A stretch of 64,000 nucleotides of DNA from Labyrinthula sp. Ha (Eukaryota > Sar > Bigyra > Labyrinthulida > Labyrinthulaceae): NCBI GenBank assembly GCA_015227615.1, contig JAALGZ010000003.1, forward strand, positions 992,001 through 1,056,000. Reading direction: 5' to 3'. Under the pieces are notes generated by a model. The model was not told the DNA's origin, searched no databases, and saw nothing but the letters and a program-made list of their open reading frames with translations. Positions within the stretch are counted from its first letter, which is position 1. Each line of letters starts with the position of its first letter. Of the stretch, positions 12,311-21,188 are shown in pieces. The translations under genes were made by a program, and so were the position numbers.

Positions 12311-14899
12311 TAGAATCTAAAGGAGCATTCTACTAACGCGGGAAATAAGCTACATTAATCCATTAGGATATGCAGAACCCCTGGACATGAGAAATAAACA
12401 TCGTTGAGCTTTAATAATGCTTGAGTGAAAGTAAATGAAATATTAGCGTTCCAAGCATATTAATACAAGATAAGTGCATATATGGAAAATAAACCTGGGT
12501 TCTTCAAGCTTCTTAGTAGAAAGACAGAATATCAAATATCCAAGCAAACCCAAAGCACATCTGGGACCTACTATATCCTCCGCCATATACAATAACTGCC
12601 CTCGCCTATAGAACACCCTAGTAAATAAACCTCATATTCCCCAATTATAGGCTGGCGGCACTTCAGTTCAATATGAAGATATTAAGAACCAGAAACTTCA
12701 AACATCCCGATATTGACTAAGTACCTTTTCTTGACCTTAAGCATTATCCATTAGAGCGAATAAATAACATTTCAACCACCCAGAAATAACGTCTAACCAT
12801 ATCCAAGGACCGGCCTCGGAGATCCCGTCATTTGTGTCTTTTCTATTTTGGTTTTGCATTGAATTGCCAAGATTAATTTTACGGAATCTGTAATATCTTA
12901 GCATCTAATGAGCTATTGTTCCATTAAGCTAAGCTTCATAAGGAATCTACATGTGGGCTTTTTCCACACTACAAATACATAGAGTTAGAAGTGAAGTAGC
13001 AATAGATGATACTCATGATAGGGTATTTTCAAGCTGCTATGTATAACCCTTAACAAACAATGACAACAGTACTTCTGTAGAATCAAGCTCTAATGTTAAG
13101 AAGACTGAATTTCACTAACGGAAGAATCTAGTGTCTCTTCTTCATAAGGTATGCTACTACTGTAAAATTTTAATTATTTAATTGTGAATTTGACTTCATT
13201 AATGGATTTAAGTGTGTTCAGTGATTACTTGGAAACTTCAAAATACTTTTTTACTAGCCATTGAAATGTAGGGTATCCGGATAAAATTGGTTTCTTCTCT
13301 TTTCCAAGATAGAGTTCGTTATAAAGCAGAAAGAAGAAAAACTATAACTCTGAGGTGCTGTTAGTCTGAGACAAAGTGTCCATGAATAATATTCTTGAGA
13401 AAATATACTTGTATAGTGAGATATTAGAGATACATATTCATAAATACTTTTCATATTATTATTGTTATTACATTCAACTTAGTTCATAAATACTACTAGT
13501 TAATATTATATTACTATGCTTTTTGCAAATTTCAAAGTACCAGAAATTTACAAAACCTGTTGCTCGTTCTTACTAAAGCCGTCTCGCAACACTTATTTTA
13601 TTTCCGCAACGCATATAAATAGCTGCAAATCACTTATCTAACCAACTTGAATTTAGTTTAAGTAACGCTTTGGGTTATCAATACATATTAATCTGACTCT
13701 GTTATCCCTAGAACAAAAACATTTTCTCTTTGTACATTTAGTTAACATTATCAATACCGGTGAACTAGAGATAGTCATAAAGCACAATCCTCTGAGTTAC
13801 TCGAAAAGGTCCATTTGTATCAATAGAAAATCATCGCTAGAGTAGCATTAATGACTGTGAAGAGATATATCATTCTGTATTTACTGAGAGGTTAGTGATA
13901 AGGGATTGTCTCCGTATCTTCTACTGGGTATACAATAACCTGGAATAGCCTCAATATATCTTCGCATTTCAAGTTCTTACCTCATAATAAGTACAACGGA
14001 TATTTTTCTATCAAACCAGTTCTTTGGTTAAAAATATCACAATATTACATTATCACCAAATTACATTCAATAACCAACAATAAAATTAGTAGTTTCCTAG
14101 TGAGTAAGATTTTTTGGCACCTGATTCAAATAGCCCTAACTCTCAATGACTAAATTTTTTATTGTCCAAGATGATTATCCAATAAATCAAATCCAACAAA
14201 AAACATATAAAAAAAGAATTAATATTTCGTTACTCGAGCAACACATTGAAACAACAAATAATGAAGCAAAAATTGATACATCAAACTTTCTAATCTCCAT
14301 CGAAGCATAACTGCAATTTAAAACAGGATTGAAGGCTCATATTCAACACGGATCAAGCTGACTGTCATGATTACAGGATATCTCAGGTGAAAATTTACAT
14401 AAATAAATTTATTGTAGATAAAACTACTTCAACTAATCATATTATGATGCAATATAGGATACGAAAACATATGGTAAGTTTTTTTTTATCTCGATGAGCC
14501 CATTTTTGACAAGGAATCAAGTCGTCAGTTCTCAAATGATGATATCTGAGAGATGAGGTGCGACAAAACACAGGTGCGGAACATGCTGAGAGCCTTAAGA
14601 TGAAAATTCTGATGGGTAAGGTTCTGAGGTATTTTTATAGGGGCTCTTGAACATGGGTCAAGAGGATTTTCACAAGGGACCAAGCAAGTTCCAGATGATC
14701 ATATTTCAAGCAGCATGCCCACGACCAATTAGTTATAAAGAAACAATAGGTATGCCTTTATTTCTGATGAATAGGGGTTGTTACTTAGGGGAACTTATCT
14801 TTTGTACTAGAAGATGTTGAAAAAAAGGATTTTTTAACAAATATTAACTTGAAATTGGGATAGAGTTGGAATCCCTACTTAAAAGTACGTGGTAGGGTT
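12311..14899. other. Gene-free stretch
   Basis: Only short open frames are present (for example 66 codons at 13254-13454 minus), without motif or context. I see no RNA gene or repeat boundary. Confidence 0.45.
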
Positions 14900-15960
14900 C
14901 AACTATTATTCCAAGAGTTGTTTATGAAAATGAAAAGGTTAAAAGGTTCAGGGCTAATTCTATACAGAAAAAAATTCAAGGATCGTGAAATAAAGAATTC
15001 GAATGGTGATAAGATAAGTAAAGAACTACCCATAATGAGAACGTCAAGAATCACTTTCTTTGATAGGGCGAGCAATATCTATGCATATCTTGGCAAGAAA
15101 CACGCGAGTATGTACATTAAATATGATCTGAAACCTCTGTGATTTATTAAAAAAGATGGAAGTTTTAAAGCCTTTGCTCTTGAGTTTTTAAAAAAGTTGT
15201 AATATTATGAAGCAGTTGGGGAATGTTTTTAAGCATATGATGTCTAATCAATGAACACTCTTTTGAAGTTAGTTAAGTTTTCTAGAACGAGGGCTTTAAT
15301 AGTAGTCAATAACCTTGTTTTGCAATGTTTTCCAAATAACTGAAACCTTTTAAAGCCAAAGTTACTTATGTTTCTAATCTTTTAAGAACCACACGTGTAT
15401 TAGGAAGAGCTCTATCAACCGAATTGGTTCATTATATTCATAATGAAGAAACTATATTTGAAGATTTAATTTTCTCAATTTTCACTATGTAAAAAGTAAC
15501 TATGCTGTAAGAATACCTTCTAGAAGAAAATCCAATAAAATTAAATACAGAGATATTGTAACTTGTACTAGTATATTTAGAAAAGATATGGTACGGTTAA
15601 ACTTTGCGGTGAGTGTGATTCAAAAAAAATTATTGGAGACTTTATTCCTAACTTACCTCACAAAAAGTAGTATGTGTACAGAACTCTTTGTATCACCATT
15701 TCTTTAATAGAAAACATTGAATACATTATGAATATCAATACAAACGTTTCTGTAAGATGTCCTTAAGTTTCAGATAGCAAGTATCATTAAGATAGAGTAA
15801 AGAAAACTGAAGTGCAACATGGATCCAAGGACAAAACTTTTAGTTCAAAAGATAGATGTCTCAAGTTCAATGAATCTGGGTACAGTATAAAGAGCTGTAT
15901 AAACACTTAGCTTGTATGTTCGAAATGTGGAAGTCCCAGTCACAAATATAGAAACTGCAA
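14900..15960 (+). mobile_element. Old retroelement relic with a zinc knuckle
   Basis: Near 15918-15959 the plus strand encodes CSKCGSPSHKYRNC, a CX2CX4HX4C zinc knuckle of the kind found in retrotransposon Gag proteins or LINE ORF1 proteins. A short Lys-rich open stretch lies upstream at about 14918-15142. The relic is broken in several places and its ends cannot be seen, so the family (LTR or LINE) stays open. It lies just upstream of the intact MSYF gene at 16174. Confidence 0.35.
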
Positions 15961-15990
15961 TGTTCATATCATACATATAAAATAGGGTAA

Positions 15991-16098
15991 CTTAACGGTA
16001 CAACCGTAACTTACCGTAATGGCTTTTGTAGCAAAATCTCTACCGCGGTAATACCGTAACAACTTTGCAACGCTAAATTTATGTCAAGTCGCGGTAGA
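15991..16098. promoter_or_regulatory. Cluster of ACCG/CGGT repeats upstream of the intact MSYF gene
   Basis: Within about 105 bp the sequence holds AACGGTA, three ACCGTAA copies (16003, 16013, 16053), a palindromic ACCGCGGT (16042-16049) and GCGGTAG (about 16091), in otherwise A+T-rich DNA. The cluster sits 75-180 bp before the ATG at 16174, a position that fits a promoter element. A similar pair (TCCGTAA twice) occurs near 57620, away from any gene. The regulatory role is inference. Confidence 0.3.
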
Positions 16099-16173
16099 AT
16101 GTTTCGTTAAGAAAGTTTAGGCACAACTTCAGCTCAGTTCCAATGTATCAACTATTCCACAACAATCTCTAAA

Positions 16174-16854
16174 ATGAGCTATTTTTATGCAGTTCCATCC
16201 AGAGAGCAAATGCGAGAGGAAGCTTTAAACTCAGCTGAGGAATATTTTATAGAAATGGATAATCCTCCAAGTTCCTTGTCTCTTCGAACAATCGTACTTC
16301 CAGAACCAAAACCATTAAAAGATTTTCCAAGAAAAGTAGAATGCTGTTTCTACTGTAGAGATTTTGGTGAAGTTTGTACGCAAGTCCCAAATGCTTGTTA
16401 CTCTGTTCGAACTTTTTCTGACTGCGTTACTTTTCTGTTTAAGTTTTTTTCTATGCTTCTTTGTGCACCATTATTATGGGTTTGTAATATTTTTGCCTTT
16501 TTTGATGATACTTTTATGGGGTCTCTTACTTCAAGACGTGATCTATTTACAGTAGTTTTTATCATATACGAAGATGGTATTTATGTTTATCACAGAGCAA
16601 TAAAACCAGTTAAGTGTAAGCATCTGTGCTTTTCTTGTAGGGAAGAAGATTTTGGTGCATATGAATCTTCCAGTTATTTTCTTGGTTGGAATACAACAAC
16701 AGTTACGGAATTAATAATTCCTTTTACTGATTTTCCACAGAAAGGAAAATGGGCTCAGTTTTCTCTTGGTTATAATCGTTTCAGACATCGTAGAGATGCC
16801 TTAGAAATTTTGAAACAGGCTAAAGAACAATTTGAAGCAAAGAACATAGTGTAA
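16174..16854 (+). CDS. MSYF-family orphan membrane protein, copy 3 (intact)
   Basis: An intact 226-residue single-exon gene and the reference copy for this family, which I cannot match to a known one. The layout is a conserved MSYFYAVPSREQMREEAL N-terminus with a helix to about residue 28; a SLSLRTIVLPEP block (34-45); PLKDFPRK (47-54); a Cys-rich patch, CCFYC and nearby Cys (57-75); a hydrophobic segment, probably a membrane hairpin (82-110); FFDDTFMG (109-116); RRDLF then strand-like VVFIIYEDGIYVYHR (121-141); a second Cys patch (148-155); FLGW and WAQF strands (169-196); and a charged helix RHRRDALEILKQ (204-215) ending KNIV. The strand-strand-C-terminal-helix order suggests a PH-like fold after a membrane hairpin; that is inference. 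All four better copies end in valine. Confidence 0.85.
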   Translation: MSYFYAVPSREQMREEALNSAEEYFIEMDNPPSSLSLRTIVLPEPKPLKDFPRKVECCFYCRDFGEVCTQVPNACYSVRTFSDCVTFLFKFFSMLLCAPLLWVCNIFAFFDDTFMGSLTSRRDLFTVVFIIYEDGIYVYHRAIKPVKCKHLCFSCREEDFGAYESSSYFLGWNTTTVTELIIPFTDFPQKGKWAQFSLGYNRFRHRRDALEILKQAKEQFEAKNIV

Positions 16855-17746
16855 AATGAATATAGATATTTTTTTATATAATTCTCCTTCCATGAAAGTA
16901 CCTCAGTTAATTCAGCTGCTAAGCTATTGCTCAAGGTAAAAGAAACTAAAAAGAAAGATTTATATGACAGTAACACACAATTTTACACTTATTGAAGTTG
17001 AATATTTGTCTGTATTTACTACATAGAGTAGAAAGGTAATAGCACCTGTAGATTTCTATATAGCTCATCTGATGATCTAACTTGTACAAGATGGACTTGA
17101 GTTAAGAATAATATAAAATAGCTGCATGACGAATAATACAAAAGATCAAGTGGTCAAACATTCTTGGTGAATTAGGGAATTATTTTAGTCCGTATAAGAG
17201 CAACTTCAGGCAGCGATTCTTATTGAATCCACTAAATAGCGAAAAACCTTTTAGTTGAAAATTGCCAACAATTCTTAACATTATTGTGCTAAGTGCTCTA
17301 TTATGCACGCTTGACTAATGCCAAGTATTTGAGATTAGAAACCTGGCCTCGGTAAAATAAGTATTTCTCTGGAAAATACTCACTTCCTCAGTTTCTATCG
17401 AACCAATCGTTCTATAAAAGTGAATTTTCGTTTCTTTGAAATACTACTCTAGAATATCTTTCCCCAAAATCGCACTGCATACAAACTTTAGAGCAAGAGA
17501 GCCTGAGACGAATACCATATCAATCTTCATTATAAAGTGTTGTAATTGAAGGAGGGAAATCTCTACATTGACATAACAAGAGCTCCAGTACGTATTCCAC
17601 GAAATTTACCAAAGCTCTCAGAATGTAGATATTGCCTAAATTTAACTTATTCTACAACTCTGTCCGTTCAGCAGATTTGCAGGATAGCTCTAATGAGGCA
17701 CCGAAGGTTAACATCATCAAAATCTTGTATAGATTCTGTACAGATA
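16855..17746. other. Intergenic stretch between converging genes
   Basis: About 890 bp between the TAA of the MSYF gene and the TAA of the ADP-ribosylglycohydrolase-like gene on the other strand. I see no convincing gene; the open frame at 17546-17824 overlaps the neighbouring gene antisense and has no motif. Confidence 0.5.
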
Positions 17747-18880
17747 TTACAAAACAGGATTTCCATCCAAAAACAAGTTTATTTCTCGAGCAACTTCCTG
17801 TTTGGCACTCAACCCATTCTTTAAATGATCTGGTATCCCACTTAATCCGCAGTAAGCACCCAATACTGCTCCCATTAGAGCTCCGGCAGCTACGTTCTCT
17901 CCACCTCTGTTCGCATTTGCCAGCAACGCAGCTTCAAATACATCACTCTCTTTCCAATATTTTGAATATTTCTTAATCATAGCAAGCATTGCAGGGATAG
18001 CACTGTCTAAATAACATGCAGTCATTTGATCCCCACCATTCTCCCTTACCTGCAGAACTTTTCCAAAATATTTTTCACACACCTCATCTACAACCACATT
18101 CGGTTCTTACCGTCAAAACAAACTCCTCTTAGTAAATCAGAAAAAACTAACGCATATGACGGTAAAATTTTCTCACTTTTCCGAAATAAGTTTATGACAG
18201 TCTTCATAGTATTAACAATATCTCTTTCGTTCACTTCCGATAGAATAAACGGTATCAACATTATCAATCCATCAGTCGCATCAACATTATGATTATCATT
18301 ATCCGCACATTTTGTTAAAGGCATACCGGCAGAGAGGTTATGGAAAAACATCCTATGACTAGTTCCACAATATGTATCATTGTGAGAGTTTGGAGTTTGC
18401 ATAAACTCCGCATAATCTTCCAATAGTTTTTGTTCTAAGCTTTTATCTAAGCAATAATTGTTTTCAGCAAGCAGAGGAAGGTTTCTTCTCATCAATAAGA
18501 GTTCTAGTGTGTTATCCCCTGATTTTAGCAAATTGTGGTAAAAGTAGTTTTTTCCAGGCTGCCAGTATTTTTTCTTGCCATGGAAGATGACTGATCCAAT
18601 TATATCTCCATCAAAACTCCCTCTTCCAGCCCCACCAGTGTTTGAAAGTGACATAATAGATCCTTGAAGTTTCTCCTTTGGTGCGGTGTATCCTGTAATC
18701 CCTTCGTCTCCAAAAGCTCCTTGGATTTGACGGAAACCACCATAGTACCAGTGTGTAGGAAAGGCTAGAGCATCACCTACAGAATAAATACTTTCCTGCG
18801 CTATTACCAATTAAGGCGCCATATATTGCTCCAGCAACTTTATCTTTAAGAATACTGTTCGTGTTTGCCTTCATTTGCAT
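17747..18880 (-). CDS. ADP-ribosylglycohydrolase (ARH/DraG-like) family protein, three exons
   Basis: The exons are 18808-18880, 18111-18776 and 17747-18087, joined in frame through 31-nt and 23-nt GT-AG introns to give 359 residues. The start is ATG at 18880 (another at 18874). The N-terminus GALIGDALAFPTHWYY, then GENTL-like SGDNTLELLLMR, TPNSHNDTYCG and a C-terminal TACYLDSAIPAML...NRGGENVAAGALMG (306-319) follow the eukaryotic/bacterial ARH-like subfamily that carries DALAMPVHWYY and GG(D/E)N signatures. ARH enzymes cleave ADP-ribose from proteins or small molecules with two Mg2+ ions. Here the usual GDTD metal motif is GGEN, as in crystallin-J1-type relatives, so substrate and activity are uncertain. 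Splicing completes both motif regions exactly: ALIG|DALA and CFD|DEVCEKYFGK. Confidence 0.85.
18088..18110 (-). other. 23-nt spliceosomal intron 2 of the ARH-like gene
   Basis: On the minus strand it begins GTAAGAACC and ends GGTTGTAG. Removing it joins GTTTGTTTTGACG to ATGAGGTGTGTG, restoring the conserved run CFDDEVCEKYFGK. Left in, it shifts the frame and gives a stop within a few codons. Confidence 0.85.
18777..18807 (-). other. 31-nt spliceosomal intron 1 of the ARH-like gene
   Basis: On the minus strand it begins GTAATAGCG and ends ATTCTGTAG. Removing it joins GCCTTAATTG to GTGATGCTCTAG, producing ALIGDALAFP, the family's hallmark N-terminal metal-site region. Confidence 0.85.
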
Positions 18881-18939
18881 TTTTTGTTATTGCAACTTGT
18901 TGAAAACAAATACTTAACTAAATACAAGGAATGCTATAA

Positions 18940-19010
18940 GCCTCAGTGGTCTAATGGTATGATTCTCGCTTTGGGTGCGAGAGGCTCCGTGTTCGATTCA
19001 CGGCTGAGGC
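18940..19010 (+). tRNA. tRNA-Pro (TGG anticodon)
   Basis: A 71-nt cloverleaf without intron. The acceptor stem is GCCTCAG with CTGAGGC (7 perfect pairs), the D arm TGGTCTAATGGTA serves as A box, the anticodon stem is CTCGC/GCGAG with loop TTTGGGT (anticodon TGG), and the T arm is CCGTG-TTCGATT-CACGG, serving as B box. No CCA is encoded, as expected for a eukaryotic nuclear gene. It lies 59 bp head-to-head from the start of the ARH-like gene. Confidence 0.96.
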
Positions 19011-19557
19011 CGAAGGGTGAATATTGTTACACTGTTATAGAATTGATTTTGTAGCATGCTTTTTTCAAATGTTTTATGAATAATTTTTCTACAAAACAGA
19101 AAACTATCACAAATACTGAGACATAAACTGGATAGAAAATTTATCAGAGACTGAAGCCCAGGATTTGGCTTGTTCTTCAAGAAATTGGTAAAGCGAGTTC
19201 CACATTCCTCAGCAAATAAGGTTGCTTTTTTTTCCAACGATAACGTCTAAAAAACTTATATTACAAAATGTTTTATTAGACTGAGATTCTTTTAAAGTAT
19301 ATTTAAGAATTAACCATACAGTATTAAGAAGTTCTTCATGTACAACATGCCCGGAAGGACAATCGAAGAGCTGGGGATTCTTTTCGAGCAATGAAAAAAA
19401 TGTTGAGAAAATCTTTCGGAGAACTGGACCCCCCTTTGAAAAATATTAAGTTTCATTCATTCATGAAATTCTGAAATATCTGTATGGCAGTCTTTTTAGA
19501 CAGGAACTCTCATAAGAAGAGATTTTCGTGGCGAGTTATTTCCTGTAAAACATAGAT
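18999..19557 (-). pseudogene. Decayed gene of unknown function, possibly helical-repeat protein
   Basis: On the minus strand, protein-like segments run on in neighbouring frames: YVLQEITRHENLLL and FLSKKTAIQIFQNFMNE near 19557-19460, then VLRKIFSTFFSLLEKNPQLF and VVHEELLNTVWLILKYTL near 19420-19290, then TLFAEECGTRFTNFLKNKPN near 19225-19165. The amphipathic Leu/Phe pattern resembles HEAT- or ARM-type helices. An in-frame TGA near 19515, a frame change near 19440 and another at an eight-A run (about 19226-19233) separate the pieces. The last frame runs into the tRNA gene antisense, which real coding sequence would be unlikely to do. I cannot name the protein. Confidence 0.4.
19060..19065 (+). 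terminator. T6 run, candidate RNA polymerase III terminator
   Basis: The first run of more than four T residues downstream of the tRNA gene, about 50 nt past its 3' end. An earlier T4 at 19047-19050 could also act. Assignment is by position only. Confidence 0.3.
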
Positions 19558-21188
19558 GTGTCATTAATAGGTCCCATATAATTGGGTTTTGAGTTTGTTT
19601 AGTGTTGACTAATGCAAAAATAATGTATTGTCAGTTTTCATGTATGTAGGATTTTCTTTCCATGTTTCTTAAGTTTTCCAACTATGCTTTCAAAACAAGA
19701 CTTCCATACTTAAAAATTCGAAGTAAAGTTCTTGACAAAAAGAAAGAGATGTTTCCTATTTTGAGTGATTGTTTCAGTATTATTCTTCTCCAGTATTACT
19801 AAGTAAAATTAACTTACTAATTGATCTATTTGAAATATGGGTTTCCATGGAATGAAGAGTTGGTACATTAGTTAATTGAACTAATCAATAATTGCAGGAT
19901 TGTTCTTATTATTCTAGTTACTAGTAACAAACACGGGATTCAAATGATTATTAAATTTTTTCATTAAGTAGATAATAAAAATAATCGAGTGCTTAACAAA
20001 ATTAATGAAAAAAATTCAAATAAAAAATGACCCAATAAACTAGAAACGATTAAATAGACATTTCTACCGAAAAGTGCAATTCTGAATATGCTCTATAGGG
20101 ACCTTCAGTTGATCCCCCTAGTAAGAACCTATAGAAACAGATTCTAGCTTAGTTTCCAAGATCTTTGATATCAACCTAGTAATGACATGGAAACAAATGA
20201 TTACTATCAAGTTAGCCTACCTTGTAAGAAATTCAATACTTGCTTCTTGTGTCAGCGGCAGGTTAACAGCAGATATTGAGATGAAATTTTGCGTTTTCTA
20301 ACCTCACTCTTGTGCCTAGAAACAAAATCAACTACTGAATAACAATTTTGGTCAAAGGTTCCTATTGCAAACATTAACTCATACTCTGAACACCATATTT
20401 ACTGAATGAAAAGAGACGAGTTAAAGAACCCTGCAATGGATATTATTACTTGGAAATAGTTCTGGCATGAAGCTCTTCGACCTCAACCTAGACTATACAA
20501 AGCATAGGATATACAAATTATCTTCATGGCTGAAAGTTGAATCAGCTTGCAGGTTATAAACAAGAGGAAAATAATATCATAATATCCTCAAATCACCCGG
20601 TTATGGAATATGACTTATCCTTAGTTATTATGCCCTAGACATCTTCGCGAAATGAGCTAATTTGTCCTCAATGACTGATACTTAAGAGTGAGAGCCTACT
20701 AAAGTATATATAATGCGAAATAAAGCTTAAATAGGAGATGATACCTCTAAGTAATAAGATAGGAACTTACGATTTTGTTACGAGAGTGTATTTTGTAACT
20801 ACTGAAGTCTTATGAAATTTACAAAACGGAGTATACAGATATAAGAGTTAAGCACTTTAACTTTTGACACTTCACTTCATTACCTACATACAGAAAACTT
20901 CGAAGTTGTTGGTTTGTTTTTTCGGTATAGACAAACATCACTAATTGGAAAAAAATCAGGGTTCGTTTAGAAGCTTCTCTGCATCGAACAGAGCTGATAC
21001 CTGTAGCCTATATAGCTAATAGCAGAAAAAAAAAGACATAACAACCTAAAACAAACTTATGTTTTTTGCAGACAGTTGTAAAAGTAATTTATCAGTAACT
21101 CCACTATTACTCGACATATCTCTAGTCGACAGAGGTTATTTCAGTTAATGGTTAGCAACAACAGTATGGCATTACTGCGCAGAAGAAA
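19558..21188. other. Gene-free stretch upstream of CTF18
   Basis: About 1.6 kb of A+T-rich DNA with no motif-bearing open frame. The CTF18 promoter must lie in its right-hand end. Confidence 0.5.
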
